Below are positions 18,514 through 29,824 of a stretch of DNA of 64,000 nt, piece by piece (position 1 is the stretch's first letter; every line of letters begins with the position of its first letter). Location of the stretch: the NCBI RefSeq assembly GCF_023149135.1, contig NZ_JAIWJX010000002.1:1798001-1862000 (forward strand), read 5' to 3'. Source of the DNA: Fictibacillus marinisediminis. GTDB taxonomy: Bacteria; Bacillota; Bacilli; Bacillales; Fictibacillaceae. The notes beneath the pieces were generated by a model. The model had not been told where the DNA came from. It did not search any database and saw only the letters and a program-made list of their open reading frames with translations. The position numbers and the translations under genes were made by a program.

Positions 18514-18945
18514 ATGTTCATGGGTGAATATCAGCATAACATCGATGAAAAAGGACGTATGATCATTCCCGCTAAATTTCGTGAAGACCTTGGTTCGACC
18601 TTTATCCTAACCCGTGGGATGGACAAATGCGTCTTCGGTTATCCTCTTGAAGAATGGAAAGTGATCGAGGAGAAATTGAAGAGTTTGCCATTCACAAAAA
18701 AAGATGCAAGAGCTTTCACCCGCTTCTTCTTTTCCGGTGCAGCAGAATGCCAATTGGACAAACAGGGGAGAGTAAACGTGGCACCTCAGCTTAGAGAGTA
18801 CGCCAACCTCGAAAAAGATTGCGTAGTGATAGGTGTTTCGAATAGAATTGAAATTTGGAGCAAATCAGTTTGGGAAGAATACTTCGCAGCTTCAGAGGAA
18901 TCTTTCGGTGAAATCGCTGAGAGCCTCATGGATTTTGATTTGTAG
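18514..18945 (+). CDS. mraZ: Transcriptional regulator MraZ
   Basis: Protein of 143 residues made of two AbrB-like halves, each with the DKGR-type signature: [23 protein letters not shown] near the N terminus and [22 protein letters not shown] in the middle. MraZ forms rings that bind repeats in front of the division and cell wall cluster and controls it, usually as a repressor. Start at 18514 gives the MFMGEYQH N terminus of the family, with GTGGGGG as ribosome site. It is the first gene of the dcw operon here. Confidence 0.96.
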   Translation: MFMGEYQHNIDEKGRMIIPAKFREDLGSTFILTRGMDKCVFGYPLEEWKVIEEKLKSLPFTKKDARAFTRFFFSGAAECQLDKQGRVNVAPQLREYANLEKDCVVIGVSNRIEIWSKSVWEEYFAASEESFGEIAESLMDFDL

Positions 18946-18991
18946 CCAAATGAAAAACTCTCTGACTTTATACACAGGAAGGAAATACATC

Positions 18992-19924
18992 ATGTTTGAC
19001 CATATTACCGTACTTAAAGAAGAAGCCGTTAATGCCTTAGATGTGAAACCGGATGGAATTTACGTTGACTGTACACTTGGAGGAGCAGGCCACAGCCGAC
19101 TCATACTCTCAAAACTGACATCAGGCCACCTGTATGCTTTTGACCAAGATGACACGGCCATTGAACATGCAAAAGCTGCCCTTAAGGAATATGAAGGAAC
19201 TTTCACCATTATTAAAAGCAATTTCCGTTACATTAAAGAAGAGCTTTATAATCGTGGGATTGAGAAAGTAGATGGAATTTTATTCGACCTGGGTGTATCC
19301 TCGCCGCAGTTGGATGAAGCAGATCGGGGATTCAGCTATCAGCACGATGCGCCGCTAGATATGAGGATGGATCAGACGGCTCAGCTGTCTGCCCATGAAG
19401 TTGTTAACGAGTGGCCTTATGAGAAGCTAGTGAAAATTTTTTTTCAGTATGGAGAAGAAAAGTTCGCTAAGCAGATCGCAAGAAAAATTGAAGCTGCCAG
19501 GAAAGATCGGACGATTGAAACAACGGGAGAACTTGTGGACCTGATCAAGGATGCCATACCTGCACCAGCGAGGAGAGCTGGCGGACATCCAGCCAAAAGA
19601 ACGTTCCAAGCCATTCGAATCGCAGTCAATGATGAATTGAACGCGTTCGAAGAAGCATTGGAGGATTCTATAGAGCTGCTTTCGATCGGCGGAAGGCTTA
19701 GCATCATCACCTTCCATTCACTGGAAGACAGAGCCTGCAAAACGATCATTAAAAAGCACAGTACCGGGCCGTCCCTGCCTCCTGGTTTGCCGATCATACC
19801 CGAAGAATTTTTGCCAGTATTAAAAAACATAACAAGGAAGCCGATACTACCACGTGAAGAGGAAATTGACGTTAATAGAAGGTCACGTTCGGCCAAACTG
19901 CGCATAGCAGAAAAACAAAAATAA
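18992..19924 (+). CDS. rsmH: 16S rRNA (cytosine1402-N4)-methyltransferase RsmH
   Basis: Enzyme of 310 residues (formerly MraW) that methylates N4 of C1402 in the decoding centre of 16S rRNA. The SAM site [14 protein letters not shown] is at residues 24-37, the catalytic-site segment [30 protein letters not shown] near 95-125, and the C terminus carries the conserved [14 protein letters not shown]. The ATG at 18992 follows AGGAAGGAAATACATC; the open frame extends upstream into mraZ but without a proper start. It is the second gene of the dcw operon. Confidence 0.96.
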   Translation: MFDHITVLKEEAVNALDVKPDGIYVDCTLGGAGHSRLILSKLTSGHLYAFDQDDTAIEHAKAALKEYEGTFTIIKSNFRYIKEELYNRGIEKVDGILFDLGVSSPQLDEADRGFSYQHDAPLDMRMDQTAQLSAHEVVNEWPYEKLVKIFFQYGEEKFAKQIARKIEAARKDRTIETTGELVDLIKDAIPAPARRAGGHPAKRTFQAIRIAVNDELNAFEEALEDSIELLSIGGRLSIITFHSLEDRACKTIIKKHSTGPSLPPGLPIIPEEFLPVLKNITRKPILPREEEIDVNRRSRSAKLRIAEKQK

Positions 19925-19938
19925 AGGAGAGTTATGGG

Positions 19939-20307
19939 TTGAGTAATTTAGCGTATCAAACACAGAGACAATATCAGCAAGAATCAAAACAAAAATATGT
20001 CCAGCAACAAGCACAACCGAGAATCAGAACCCCACGAATAACAAAAGGAGAAAAGTTCCTTTGGGTTTTTGCCTCTCTTATGCTTATTGCAGGCGCCATT
20101 TTCATGGTGTCAAACTACGCCTCAATCTATAAAGTGAACTCCAGCATCGAATCCGTTCAAAGTTCGATCAACTACGAAAATAAAGTAGTGGATGATTACA
20201 AACAGCAGGTCACAGAACTAAGTGCACCCGACCGCATTCTTAAAATTGCAAAAGAAAAGCTAGGGATGACGCTTAATGATAAAAATGTAAAAGTGCTTGA
20301 AAATTAA
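19939..20307 (+). CDS. ftsL: Cell division protein FtsL
   Basis: Bitopic protein of 122 residues: a basic, Gln-rich cytoplasmic tail (1-35), one transmembrane helix (about 37-57, LWVFASLMLIAGAIFMVSNY) and an external coiled coil. FtsL joins DivIB and DivIC to activate septal peptidoglycan synthesis by FtsW and PBP2B. It starts at a TTG behind AAAGGAGAG; the nearby ATG at 19934 stops after two codons. It sits between rsmH and pbpB, the standard position. FtsL is poorly conserved, so placement is strong supporting evidence. Confidence 0.93.
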   Translation: MSNLAYQTQRQYQQESKQKYVQQQAQPRIRTPRITKGEKFLWVFASLMLIAGAIFMVSNYASIYKVNSSIESVQSSINYENKVVDDYKQQVTELSAPDRILKIAKEKLGMTLNDKNVKVLEN

Positions 20308-20323
20308 GGCGGAGTATTAGACT

Positions 20324-22489
20324 ATGGAAAATAAGTTTAAATTTAATTGGGGAGCAGGGGTTATCATGTTAGTTTTCAGCCTGCTCTTTTTTGTGTTGAT
20401 AGGAAGATTTTTTTACATTGCGTATACGAAACACATTGAAAATGTTGATTTAAAAGCCTATGCAGAAGAAAAATGGACGAGGCACAAAACCCTTGATGCC
20501 AACCGGGGGACAATCTTTGACCGCCACGGGCAGGCGATCGCCAAAGATATTCCATCCTATACTGTAACAGCCACACTTGACAAGAAGTATCCGACCCATA
20601 TTAATGATCCTGCAGCGGCTGCTTCCAAGCTGGCAGGTGTCCTGGATGCAGATGAAGGGACGATCGAAGAAGCGCTGAGCAAAAAGAAATTATTTGAGGT
20701 CCAAGTGCCCGGCGGCAGAAAGATCAGCCACAGCGATAAAGAAAAAATAGAAAAGATGAAAATAGACGGTATTGATTTTCGGCCGGAAACGAAACGATAT
20801 TATCCAAACCAGACGTTTGCTCCTTACGTGATCGGCTATACGAACGAGCAGGGGGAAAACGAAATATCCGGAGCTTTCGGTCTTGAGAAAACGCTTGATA
20901 AATACTTAAAAGAAACCAACGGAAGCCTGTCGTTCAAGAGTGATACGAAAGGCGTAAAGCTTCCGGATCCAGGAGAAAAGATCAAGAAACCGAAGAACGG
21001 TTCCAATGTATACTTAACACTCGATGAGAAAATCCAAATGGTGCTCGAACAGTCGATGGATAAGGCGAACAAAAAATATAAGCCTAAAAAGATAATAGGT
21101 ATTGTAGCCGATCCGAAAACGGGCAGGATACTGGCCATGAGCAACCGGCCGGCTTTTAATCCGAACAAGCGGAACATTAAAGACTTTACGAACCTTGCCA
21201 TCTCAGATCCTTACGAGCCAGGATCTACGATGAAGATCTTTACATTGGCTGCTGCGATCCAAGAAGGGGTGTACAATGGCAATGAGACTTATAAATCAGG
21301 CCAATACAAGATTCCCCACAACCGGCCGATCAGCGACCATAATAAAGTTGGCTGGGGAACGATCACCTTCAATGAAGGGGTTCAAAACTCTTCCAACGTG
21401 CTATTCTCCAAGCTTGCGAGAGAGAAGCTTGGCTATGACCGGCTTTTAAATTACTTGAAAAAGTTCGGCCTGGATCGTCCGACCGGCATTGATCTGCCGA
21501 ATGAAAAATCCGGAAGAATCCTCTACAACTATGAGATTGAAAAACTCACCACCGCATTCGGACAGGGGACAACAGTAACACCCATCCAGCAGATCCAGGC
21601 GGCAACAGCCATAGCGAACGGCGGTAAAATGATGAAGCCGTATGTGATTGACAAAGTGGTGGATCCTACCGACAAAAAAGTGCTGCTTCAGCACAAACCG
21701 GAAGTTGCAGGAAGACCGATTTCAGAAAAAACATCAAAAGAAGTCCGCGATATTTTAGAGACTGTTGTAACGAAAGGAACAGGAAAGCCTTATCAGATCA
21801 AAGGGTACTCTGTCGCTGGCAAAACAGGTACAGCACAGGTGGTAGATAAAGAGTCTGGAAGATATGCTCACGGATGGGGACAAAATGTTTTTTCTTTCAT
21901 GGGTATGGCTCCTAAAGACGATCCTAAGCTGCTCGTCTATGTCGCTGTTGACCGCCCTCATTTGAAAAATAATGAGCTTGGATCTTACCCGGTGTCAGAC
22001 GTATTCACTACAGTTATGAAAAACAGCCTTCAATACTTGAACATTGAGCCTGAAGATGAAAAAGAAACAAAAAGAAAAATTTCCGACAGCTCGATCAAAA
22101 TCGATGATTACAGCGGTGAGGAATCTGCAAAAGCTGAAGATGAACTGAAACAGAAAGGGATGAAGGTGCTGACACTTGGAAGCGGAAGTCAAGTCATCTC
22201 CCAGCAGCCCTCTGCCTCTTCAGGACTGCTTCCTGGAGAGAGGATCATCCTTCGGACAGAAGGTGATGTACAGATGCCGGACCTTACCGGATGGTCATTG
22301 ACAGATGTCCTGAAATTTTCGAAGATCATGGACATCGACGCGTCTGTAAAAGGTTCTGGTTTTGCATCGAAACAGAGTTTGAAAAAAGGATCAGTAATCA
22401 AAGATAAAGATTACCTGACAGTCGAGTTTGAAAAGCCTCAGATGCCTTCCGTGAATCTCAGCGATGAAAGCGGAGGCGGAACAGAATAA
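20324..22489 (+). CDS. pbpB: Penicillin-binding protein 2B, septal transpeptidase
   Basis: Class B penicillin-binding protein of 721 residues. It has one N-terminal transmembrane anchor (about 11-33), a dimerisation domain, the transpeptidase domain with active-site Ser301 in the STMK motif, SSN at 356-358 and KTG from Lys500, and two C-terminal PASTA domains (about 590-710). It crosslinks peptidoglycan at the division septum as partner of FtsW and FtsL. The ATG follows AGGCGGAGTATT. A hairpin after the gene may reduce readthrough into spoVD. Confidence 0.96.
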   Translation: MENKFKFNWGAGVIMLVFSLLFFVLIGRFFYIAYTKHIENVDLKAYAEEKWTRHKTLDANRGTIFDRHGQAIAKDIPSYTVTATLDKKYPTHINDPAAAASKLAGVLDADEGTIEEALSKKKLFEVQVPGGRKISHSDKEKIEKMKIDGIDFRPETKRYYPNQTFAPYVIGYTNEQGENEISGAFGLEKTLDKYLKETNGSLSFKSDTKGVKLPDPGEKIKKPKNGSNVYLTLDEKIQMVLEQSMDKANKKYKPKKIIGIVADPKTGRILAMSNRPAFNPNKRNIKDFTNLAISDPYEPGSTMKIFTLAAAIQEGVYNGNETYKSGQYKIPHNRPISDHNKVGWGTITFNEGVQNSSNVLFSKLAREKLGYDRLLNYLKKFGLDRPTGIDLPNEKSGRILYNYEIEKLTTAFGQGTTVTPIQQIQAATAIANGGKMMKPYVIDKVVDPTDKKVLLQHKPEVAGRPISEKTSKEVRDILETVVTKGTGKPYQIKGYSVAGKTGTAQVVDKESGRYAHGWGQNVFSFMGMAPKDDPKLLVYVAVDRPHLKNNELGSYPVSDVFTTVMKNSLQYLNIEPEDEKETKRKISDSSIKIDDYSGEESAKAEDELKQKGMKVLTLGSGSQVISQQPSASSGLLPGERIILRTEGDVQMPDLTGWSLTDVLKFSKIMDIDASVKGSGFASKQSLKKGSVIKDKDYLTVEFEKPQMPSVNLSDESGGGTE

Positions 22490-22494
22490 GCTGG

Positions 22495-22524
22495 CGGAAT
22501 GGCAAACTGCCATTCCGTTCTAAT
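22495..22524 (+). terminator. Hairpin between pbpB and spoVD
   Basis: A perfect 10-bp stem CGGAATGGCA / TGCCATTCCG with a 3-base loop is followed only by TTCTAAT. The weak T tract suggests partial termination or an RNA-processing site rather than a full stop. Confidence 0.55.
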
Positions 22525-22575
22525 CGCCTATGTACAAGCATATATTGAAACGAGCCATGTGGAGGAGGTAATCAT

Positions 22576-24504
22576 GTGCGTGTTTCAAATGTGACGGTAC
22601 GTAGGCGGTTAATTTTTGTTCTTACCTTTGGGTTGATCTTCTTTTTTATCATTGGAGTCAGGCTTATTTATGTACAGTTTGTGATCGGAGACTGGCTGAC
22701 AGGCAAAGCACTTGACTCATGGAGCCGGAACATTCCGTTTGAACCGCAGAGGGGCGAAATTCTGGATCGGAACAATGTGCCGCTGGCAACCAATATCAGT
22801 GCGCCTACTGTCTTTGTGATACCAAGGCAGATCAGCGATCCTGTTCAAACGTCTGAAAAATTAGCAGCCGTGCTGGATATTTCCCAGCTTGATGTATATA
22901 AAAAAATCACAAAGAAATCTTCCATCATCCGTCTGGACCAAGGCGGCAGGAAGATCAGCAATGAAAAAGCGAATCAAGTCCGTGAGCTGAACCTGCCTGG
23001 TATCTTTATTGCTGAAGACAGCAAGAGGCACTATCCTTACGGCAGCTATCTCTCCCATGTGTTGGGTTTTGCCGGTATCGACAACCAGGGGCTTATGGGA
23101 CTGGAGCTCTATTATGATAAACAGCTAAAAGGAACAAAAGGGCATGTTTCGTTCTTTTCTGATGCTAGGGGACGCAGAATGCCCTCGTTATCGGATGATT
23201 ATGAGCGGCCAAAGGATGGTTATAACCTCAAACTGACCATTGACTCCAAAGTGCAGACCATCATCGAACGCGAACTGGACATCGCGCAGGCGAAATATAA
23301 TCCTGATGGAGCCGTAGCCATTGCGATGAACCCGAATACAGGTGAGATCCTTGGCATGTCAAGCCGGCCTGACTTTGATCCCGAAGAATACCGCCGTGTT
23401 GCGCCGGAAGTGTATAACCGAAATCTGCCGGTATGGGCAAACTATGAACCCGGTTCAACATTTAAGATCATTACGCTGGCAGCGGCCCTGGAAGAAAATA
23501 AAGTTGATCTCGAGCACGACCACTTTCATGATCCAGGGTCTATTGAAGTTGGCGGCAGGAAACTGCGCTGCTGGAAAAGGGGAGGACATGGCAGCCAATC
23601 CTTCTTGGAAGGAGTTCAGAACTCATGCAACCCTGGATTTGTTATTCTCGGGCAGCGTCTCGGCAAAGAAAAACTGTTCTCCTACATTCAAAAGTTTGGA
23701 TTTGGGCAGAAGACGGGTATCGACCTTCAAGGAGAGGGTACAGGAATTTTGTTTAATCTGAAGAACGTAGGGCCGCTCGAGCTCGCAACAACCGCGTTCG
23801 GCCAGGGGGTTTCAGTTACGCCGATCCAGCAGGTTGCGGCGGTATCCGCTGCGATTAACGGTGGTTATCTGTATGAGCCATACATTGCCAAGGAACTGGT
23901 TGATCCAGCGACCGGGAAAACGGTGAGCAGGCAGACGCCAAAACTAAAACGGCGTGTCATATCTGAGAAAACATCCAAAGAAGTCCGGCATGCACTTGAG
24001 TCCGTTGTAGCACAAGGTACTGGCGGAAATGCGTTTGTAGATGGCTATCGTGTAGGCGGAAAAACAGGGACAGCACAAAAAGCAAAGAATGGAAAATATC
24101 TCCAGAACAATCATATTGTATCGTTTATCGGTATGGCTCCTGCAGATGATCCGCAGATCGTTGTTTACGTTGCGGTCGACAACCCGAAAGACACCATTCA
24201 GTTCGGAGGTGTAGTTGCTGCGCCGATGGTTGGAAAGATTGTGGATGACTCCTTACGAGCGATGGGGGTAGAGAAGAGGAAGAACCAGATCGAAAAGAAA
24301 AAAACGTGGCAGGATCAGGAGCTGATCAAAGTGCCTAATCTTGTAGGCAAGTCGACGAAAGAAATCAAAGGCTTGCTGTATGATTTGAAAATCCAAAGCT
24401 CCGGACGAGGGCAATATGTAGTTAAGCAAGCACCGGAACCTGGAGTAAAACTAAAGCCGGGTTCAGTTATTCGCCTGTTTTTGGGTGACAAACCGGATAG
24501 GTAG
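22576..24504 (+). CDS. spoVD: SpoVD, sporulation-specific class B PBP
   Basis: Protein of 642 residues with one N-terminal membrane helix, a transpeptidase domain (Ser294 in STFK, SCN near 349-351, KTG from Lys496) and a single C-terminal PASTA domain. In B. subtilis SpoVD works with SpoVE to make the spore cortex peptidoglycan. It begins at a GTG behind GGAGGAGG; the overlapping ATG at 22574 stops after six codons. A possible sigma-E -10 (CATATATT, 22539-22546) lies upstream but no convincing -35 was found. It differs from pbpB by having one PASTA domain rather than two. Confidence 0.95.
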   Translation: MRVSNVTVRRRLIFVLTFGLIFFFIIGVRLIYVQFVIGDWLTGKALDSWSRNIPFEPQRGEILDRNNVPLATNISAPTVFVIPRQISDPVQTSEKLAAVLDISQLDVYKKITKKSSIIRLDQGGRKISNEKANQVRELNLPGIFIAEDSKRHYPYGSYLSHVLGFAGIDNQGLMGLELYYDKQLKGTKGHVSFFSDARGRRMPSLSDDYERPKDGYNLKLTIDSKVQTIIERELDIAQAKYNPDGAVAIAMNPNTGEILGMSSRPDFDPEEYRRVAPEVYNRNLPVWANYEPGSTFKIITLAAALEENKVDLEHDHFHDPGSIEVGGRKLRCWKRGGHGSQSFLEGVQNSCNPGFVILGQRLGKEKLFSYIQKFGFGQKTGIDLQGEGTGILFNLKNVGPLELATTAFGQGVSVTPIQQVAAVSAAINGGYLYEPYIAKELVDPATGKTVSRQTPKLKRRVISEKTSKEVRHALESVVAQGTGGNAFVDGYRVGGKTGTAQKAKNGKYLQNNHIVSFIGMAPADDPQIVVYVAVDNPKDTIQFGGVVAAPMVGKIVDDSLRAMGVEKRKNQIEKKKTWQDQELIKVPNLVGKSTKEIKGLLYDLKIQSSGRGQYVVKQAPEPGVKLKPGSVIRLFLGDKPDR

Positions 24505-24529
24505 GATTAAAATAGACTTGAATGCTAAT

Positions 24530-24558
24530 AGCCAGGCGATAGCCTTGGCTTCTTTTTC
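24530..24558 (+). terminator. Terminator between spoVD and murE
   Basis: An 8-bp stem with one bulged T (24530-24537 with 24542-24550, loop GATA) is followed by TCTTTTTCT. It would separate sporulation-driven spoVD transcription from murE, at least in part. Confidence 0.6.
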
Positions 24559-24591
24559 TGATGTGAACTCTTGTAGAAAGGTCTTGATAAT

Positions 24592-26058
24592 GTGGAACTA
24601 AAGACACTAGTAAATCATTTATTAAACTATAAAACAGATCATGAAACGAACGCTGAAATTACTTCGATTGAAATGGACTCCAGAGCAGCAGGACCGGGAA
24701 GTCTGTTTGTCTGCATCAAAGGGTTTACCGTAGACGGTCACGACTATGCCGGGCAGGCTGTAAAAAACGGAGCAGCTGCAGTATTGGCTGAAAAACCTCT
24801 GGAGGGCATTGATTCGGTGCCCGTCATTTTAGTGAACGATACCAAAAGGGCGATGGCGGTGCTCGCCAATGTATTTTACGATTACCCAACAAATAAACTG
24901 CATCTGATCGGAGTCACCGGAACGAACGGTAAAACGACCACTTCTCATCTGATCGAGCAGATTTTTTCAGATGCCGGGAAACGCACGGGCATGATCGGCA
25001 CCATCGATATGAAAATAAATGGAGTCAGCCATAAAGTATCCAACACCACCCCGGAATCTCTTTTTCTTCAAAAAGCGTTTAAAGAGATGAATGATCAGGG
25101 CGTGGAGAGTGCAGTCATGGAGGTTTCCTCCCATGCCCTGGATATGGGCAGGGTCAGGGGCTGCGATTATGACATCGCCGTGTTCACGAACTTTACCCAG
25201 GACCATTTGGACTATCATAAAGATATGGAGACTTATTTAAGAGCTAAAGGGCTTCTGTTCGCTCAGCTCGGTAATACATACGCCGGGAATAAGGAAAAGA
25301 TCGCTATCCTTAACAGTGATGACGAGGCTTCAAAAGAGTTCGAAAAAATGACAGCCGCCCAAATATTAACGTACGGTATTGAACAAAAAAGCGATATTAT
25401 GGCGAAGGATATTAAGGTGACTGGAAAAGGAACCTCCTTTACGCTTGTAACGCCGCTGGAAGAGAGGCCTGTTTCCCTAAAACTAGTCGGTAAATTTTCG
25501 GTATACAACGTACTTGCTGCGATTTCAGCTACGCTTTTATCCGGTATTCCGATTGACTCTATTGTCAAAACCATGGAAAATATGAATGGTGTACCGGGGC
25601 GGTTTGAAACGGTTGATGCTGGCCAAAGCTTTACGGTAATCGTTGACTATGCCCATACACCTGACAGCCTCGAGAATGCACTGACAACCGTGAATGAATT
25701 TGCCGTTGGAAAAGTGATTTCTGTAGTAGGCTGCGGAGGAGACCGTGACCGGACTAAAAGGCCGCTGATGGCAAAGATTGCAGCAGAGCATTCGGATGTT
25801 GCCATCTTTACTTCCGATAATCCCAGGACAGAAGATCCGCTTGCGATACTTGAGGATATGAAAGAAGGCGTACAGGGCTACGATTACATCATTAAGCCAG
25901 ACCGAAAAGATGCGATTACCTACGCAGTAGAAATCGCAGATGACAATGACATTATTCTGGTTGCCGGAAAAGGGCATGAAACCTACCAAATTATCGGGAA
26001 AGACGTTCTGGATTTTGATGACAGGAAAGTAGCTGCAGAAGCGATTGGAGCGAAATAG
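24592..26058 (+). CDS. murE: UDP-MurNAc-L-Ala-D-Glu:meso-diaminopimelate ligase MurE
   Basis: Cytoplasmic Mur ligase of 488 residues that adds the third residue of the stem peptide. The ATP loop GTNGKTT is at residues 110-116. The DNPR motif at about 409-412 is the signature for meso-diaminopimelate rather than lysine as substrate, so the cell wall is predicted to be of the A1-gamma (DAP) type. Translation begins at GTG 24592; the ATG two bases earlier stops at once. It starts the murE-murF-mraY-murD block. Confidence 0.96.
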   Translation: MELKTLVNHLLNYKTDHETNAEITSIEMDSRAAGPGSLFVCIKGFTVDGHDYAGQAVKNGAAAVLAEKPLEGIDSVPVILVNDTKRAMAVLANVFYDYPTNKLHLIGVTGTNGKTTTSHLIEQIFSDAGKRTGMIGTIDMKINGVSHKVSNTTPESLFLQKAFKEMNDQGVESAVMEVSSHALDMGRVRGCDYDIAVFTNFTQDHLDYHKDMETYLRAKGLLFAQLGNTYAGNKEKIAILNSDDEASKEFEKMTAAQILTYGIEQKSDIMAKDIKVTGKGTSFTLVTPLEERPVSLKLVGKFSVYNVLAAISATLLSGIPIDSIVKTMENMNGVPGRFETVDAGQSFTVIVDYAHTPDSLENALTTVNEFAVGKVISVVGCGGDRDRTKRPLMAKIAAEHSDVAIFTSDNPRTEDPLAILEDMKEGVQGYDYIIKPDRKDAITYAVEIADDNDIILVAGKGHETYQIIGKDVLDFDDRKVAAEAIGAK

Positions 26059-26060
26059 CA

Positions 26061-27443
26061 ATGAAATTGGATTTAAAAGAATTAACAGGGATAGCTGTAT
26101 CGACTGCTGGAAACATTGAGAATACAGTGATTCATGGGGTAACCAAAGATTCAAGGCAATCTTCTCCGCAATCGCTGTACATTCCAATCTCTGGAGAAAA
26201 ATTCGATGGTCATCGTTTTTTAATGCAGGCCATTGAGCAGGGAGCTGTAGCCTCCCTTTGGAAAGAAGGTACACCCCTGCCAGAGGGGCTCGAAAGCTCG
26301 TTCCCTCTCCTTTATGTAAAAGATACGGTGGAATCTCTTCAGCAGATGGCTAAGCTTTATTTAAGGAAAGTAAAGCCGGTCGTTATTGCTGTAACTGGTT
26401 CCAATGGGAAAACGACGACTAAGGATCTGCTGGAAGCTGTTGTTTCCACGACTTTTAAAACCCATAAAACACAAGGGAACTACAATAACCATATCGGCCT
26501 GCCTCTGACGATCCTGTCCATGGATAACGACACTGAGGTTATCATTCTTGAGATGGGAATGAGCAATTTTGGAGAGATCTCATTACTTAGCAGATTGTCT
26601 GAACCTGATCTGGCGATTGTAACGAATATTGGAGAATCACATATCGAGTACCTCGGAAGCAGAGAAGGCATCGCAAAAGCAAAACTTGAGATTAGAGACG
26701 GCCTTAAAGAAAGCGGGCTGCTCATTGTTGATGGAGATGAACCTCTTCTACAGCATCTGTCATCACCCAATGTATTAAAATGTGGCTATGGTGAAGATTG
26801 CACGGTGAAGATCGTGAATCAAGATGGTGATGAGGATGGCTTCACATTCGAGCTTGAAGGAGAGAACATGGTTTATTCTCTTCCGCTGCTCGGTACTCAT
26901 AATGTTAAAAATGCAGCATATGCTATCGCAGTCGGCCATTATTTGAACATTGAGGACAGCGCGGTCAATGATGGTTTGAAAAACCTGACGCTGACCAACA
27001 TGAGGCTGGAAAAATACCGCGGCTTGAATGGGGCGCTGCTGATCAATGACGCATATAATGCCAGCCCTACAAGCATGGCGGCTGCTATAGAAGCTGTTAA
27101 AGGACTGCCGAATTATAAAAGAAAAGCTGTTGTACTGGGAGATATGTATGAACTTGGTCCGACGGAAGAAAAGATGCACCGTGGGGTAGCAGAGTACATT
27201 GATGCTGAAATCACAGATGTTATCGCCATCGGAGAAAAAGGAAAGTGGATCGGCGAGGAAGTATTAAAAAAGGGTAAACCTGGGCCAAACGTCTCCATTT
27301 TCAACAAAAAAGAAGAGGCGTCTGATGCGATTCGCTCTCTGCTCTCAAAGGACACGGCAGTTCTGTTTAAAGCATCACGCGGGATGGCGCTGGAGACCAT
27401 CATTAAACCATTTATTGAGGATGTTCAGGAGGCAGGGAAATGA
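26061..27443 (+). CDS. murF: UDP-MurNAc-tripeptide:D-Ala-D-Ala ligase MurF
   Basis: Mur ligase of 460 residues that adds D-Ala-D-Ala to complete the pentapeptide. The ATP loop GSNGKTT is near residues 113-119, and [21 protein letters not shown] and [12 protein letters not shown] are typical MurF segments. It begins 2 bases after the murE stop and its end overlaps mraY by 4 bases, which points to translational coupling. Confidence 0.96.
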   Translation: MKLDLKELTGIAVSTAGNIENTVIHGVTKDSRQSSPQSLYIPISGEKFDGHRFLMQAIEQGAVASLWKEGTPLPEGLESSFPLLYVKDTVESLQQMAKLYLRKVKPVVIAVTGSNGKTTTKDLLEAVVSTTFKTHKTQGNYNNHIGLPLTILSMDNDTEVIILEMGMSNFGEISLLSRLSEPDLAIVTNIGESHIEYLGSREGIAKAKLEIRDGLKESGLLIVDGDEPLLQHLSSPNVLKCGYGEDCTVKIVNQDGDEDGFTFELEGENMVYSLPLLGTHNVKNAAYAIAVGHYLNIEDSAVNDGLKNLTLTNMRLEKYRGLNGALLINDAYNASPTSMAAAIEAVKGLPNYKRKAVVLGDMYELGPTEEKMHRGVAEYIDAEITDVIAIGEKGKWIGEEVLKKGKPGPNVSIFNKKEEASDAIRSLLSKDTAVLFKASRGMALETIIKPFIEDVQEAGK

Positions 27444-28414
27444 TTGAACAAGTATTACTATTTACACTTCTTGCTTCTTTTCTAATTGCTGTTTTAAGCT
27501 CGCCATTTTTCATACCATTCTTACGAAGATTAAAGTTCGGGCAAAGCATTCGGGAAGAGGGGCCGAAATCACATCAGAAGAAGTCGGGTACACCAACAAT
27601 GGGAGGCATTATTATTATTGTTGCCCTTTCGCTGGCTGCTTATATTATGACTTTTAAATTCATTGGAATGAAGACGGAGACGTATTTGCTTCTTCTTGTA
27701 ACAGTAGGTTACGGGATCGTAGGTTTTCTGGATGACTTTATCAAAGTCGTAAAAAAGAGGAATCTAGGGCTCACTTCCAGACAAAAGCTGGTAGGGCAGC
27801 TGGTTATTGCCGCAATCTTCTACATTGGACTTATTAAAACAGGATTTTCAACAGAGATCAGTGTACCGGGGACGGATTTTTCCTTTGATGTTGGCTGGTT
27901 CTATCCCGTTCTTGTCGTCGTCATGCTGATAGGAGCTTCTAACGCGGTGAACCTAACGGATGGTCTCGATGGACTTCTTGCGGGAACAGCTGCCATTGCT
28001 TTTGGGGCATTCGCGGTTCTTGCTTCCAACCTTCACCACTATGAAACCGCGTTGTTCTCAGTAGCTGTTGTCGGGGGCGTTCTCGGCTTTTTAGTTTTCA
28101 ATGCCCATCCGGCAAAAGTTTTTATGGGTGATACAGGGTCGCTCGCTCTAGGGGGAGCCATAAGTGCTATTGCCATTATTTTGAAACTGGAACTTCTGCT
28201 TGTGATCATTGGCGGTGTGTTCGTTATCGAAACATTGTCGGTTATGCTTCAGGTTGCGTCATTTAAGACGAGAGGAAAACGAATCTTTAAGATGAGTCCT
28301 CTTCACCACCACTATGAACTCAGCGGCTGGTCGGAATGGAGAATCGTTGTAACCTTCTGGGGTGTCGGTTTGTTATTCGCTGCCCTTGGAATCTATTTAG
28401 AGGTGTGGGTATAA
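27440..28414 (+). CDS. mraY: Phospho-MurNAc-pentapeptide transferase MraY
   Basis: Integral membrane enzyme of 324 residues with ten predicted helices. It transfers phospho-MurNAc-pentapeptide to undecaprenyl phosphate, forming lipid I. Motifs are [13 protein letters not shown] near residue 45, FLDDFIKV with the Asp pair near 96, NLTDGLDGL near 172 and [14 protein letters not shown] near the C terminus. The ATG follows TTCAGGAGGCAGG. It overlaps murF by 4 bases and ends 1 base before murD. Confidence 0.97.
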   Translation: MIEQVLLFTLLASFLIAVLSSPFFIPFLRRLKFGQSIREEGPKSHQKKSGTPTMGGIIIIVALSLAAYIMTFKFIGMKTETYLLLLVTVGYGIVGFLDDFIKVVKKRNLGLTSRQKLVGQLVIAAIFYIGLIKTGFSTEISVPGTDFSFDVGWFYPVLVVVMLIGASNAVNLTDGLDGLLAGTAAIAFGAFAVLASNLHHYETALFSVAVVGGVLGFLVFNAHPAKVFMGDTGSLALGGAISAIAIILKLELLLVIIGGVFVIETLSVMLQVASFKTRGKRIFKMSPLHHHYELSGWSEWRIVVTFWGVGLLFAALGIYLEVWV

Positions 28415-28415
28415 A

Positions 28416-29768
28416 ATGAACGATATGAAAAATTTTCAAGGAAAACATGTACTAGTTCTCGGCTTGGCTAAAAGCGGATTCGCTGCTGCCAAGCTGCTTA
28501 AGTCTTATGGTGCGAACGTCGTCGTGAACGATCGAACGCCGATGGAAGAGAATGAACAAGCAAGAAAACTTTCAAGTGAAGGCTATGAAGTAGTCTGCGG
28601 GGATCATCCATTATCCTTATTGGACCGTCCGACAGACTTTGTTGTGAAAAATCCCGGAATTCCTTATACCAATCCGATTGTCAGTGAGGCGGTAAAACGC
28701 GGCATTCCTGTCATCACCGAGGTAGAAATCGCCGGAAAGGTATCCTGTGCTGAGATGATTGCCATTACGGGATCTAACGGAAAGACTACGACGACCACCC
28801 TGGTGGGAGAGATGCTAAAAAACAGCGGACGCAAACCTGTAGTTGCAGGCAACATCGGAACGGTTCTTTCTGAAGTGGCAGACCGGTCAAACGAATCAGA
28901 TGTTATTGTTGCAGAACTGTCAAGTTTTCAATTGATGGGAACACAGTCGTATGCACCAAGAATCGCAGTTCTTCTTAATATTTTTGAGGCGCACCTGGAC
29001 TATCACGGTTCACTTGCTGAGTATGCAGCAGCAAAGGGAAGGATTTTTGCCAACCAGAAAGAGAAAGACTTCGCGGTTTATAACGCGGATGACCTGAGAG
29101 TTTGTGAATTGGCTCAAAGCACAAAAGCGGTGAAGGTTCCCTTTTCTGTGACGAGAGAATGCCAAGATGGAGCTTACATAAAAGATGGAAGCCTTTATTT
29201 TAGAGAAGAGGAAATCATCTCTGTGAGAGATATTGTTCTTCCTGGGCAGCACAACCTTGAGAATATTCTTGCCGCTGTTGCCGCTTCGAAGCTAGCTGGA
29301 GCGAATAATGAACAGATTCAGGAAACGTTAAAAACATTTACCGGTGTCAAGCACCGCCTGCAGTACGTAGCGGAGGTCAACGGCAGGAAATTTTATAACG
29401 ATTCAAAAGCTACCAATATACTGGCTACCCAAAAAGCCATTTCTGCGTTTGAGCAAAAAATCATTCTTCTTGCCGGCGGATTGGACAGAGGGAACGAATT
29501 TGATGATTTGATCCCGCAGCTGAAACAAGTGAAGTCGATCATTTTATTCGGACAAACAGCGCCTAAGCTGCAGCGAGCTGCAAAAGACGCCGGAATAGAA
29601 GATATTAAACTTGTTGATAATGTGGAGGAAGCCGTTCCTGCCGCATATCAGAATTCTTCTGAAGGTGATATTATCCTTCTATCCCCGGCTTGCGCGAGCT
29701 GGGACCAGTTTAAAACTTTTGAACAAAGAGGGGACATCTTTATCAACTCTGTGCATAAACTTAAGTAG
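28416..29768 (+). CDS. murD: UDP-MurNAc-L-alanine:D-glutamate ligase MurD
   Basis: Mur ligase of 450 residues that adds D-Glu to UDP-MurNAc-L-Ala. The N-terminal Rossmann-like [20 protein letters not shown] binds the uridine nucleotide, GSNGKTT near 116-122 binds ATP, and FYNDSKATN is the conserved late motif. ATG 28416 lies just after the mraY stop; a second ATG three codons later is possible. It is in the standard cluster order. Confidence 0.96.
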   Translation: MNDMKNFQGKHVLVLGLAKSGFAAAKLLKSYGANVVVNDRTPMEENEQARKLSSEGYEVVCGDHPLSLLDRPTDFVVKNPGIPYTNPIVSEAVKRGIPVITEVEIAGKVSCAEMIAITGSNGKTTTTTLVGEMLKNSGRKPVVAGNIGTVLSEVADRSNESDVIVAELSSFQLMGTQSYAPRIAVLLNIFEAHLDYHGSLAEYAAAKGRIFANQKEKDFAVYNADDLRVCELAQSTKAVKVPFSVTRECQDGAYIKDGSLYFREEEIISVRDIVLPGQHNLENILAAVAASKLAGANNEQIQETLKTFTGVKHRLQYVAEVNGRKFYNDSKATNILATQKAISAFEQKIILLAGGLDRGNEFDDLIPQLKQVKSIILFGQTAPKLQRAAKDAGIEDIKLVDNVEEAVPAAYQNSSEGDIILLSPACASWDQFKTFEQRGDIFINSVHKLK

Positions 29769-29824
29769 AGTTTGTACATGCTGGTTTTGGAACGAGCAAA
29801 TACAGAAGAGTTGAGGTGTTTCTT

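Noticed and set aside
22539..22546. Sigma-E promoter before spoVD
   Set aside because: The -10 CATATATT is good but no -35 resembling KMATATT occurs at proper spacing; it is mentioned only in the spoVD entry.
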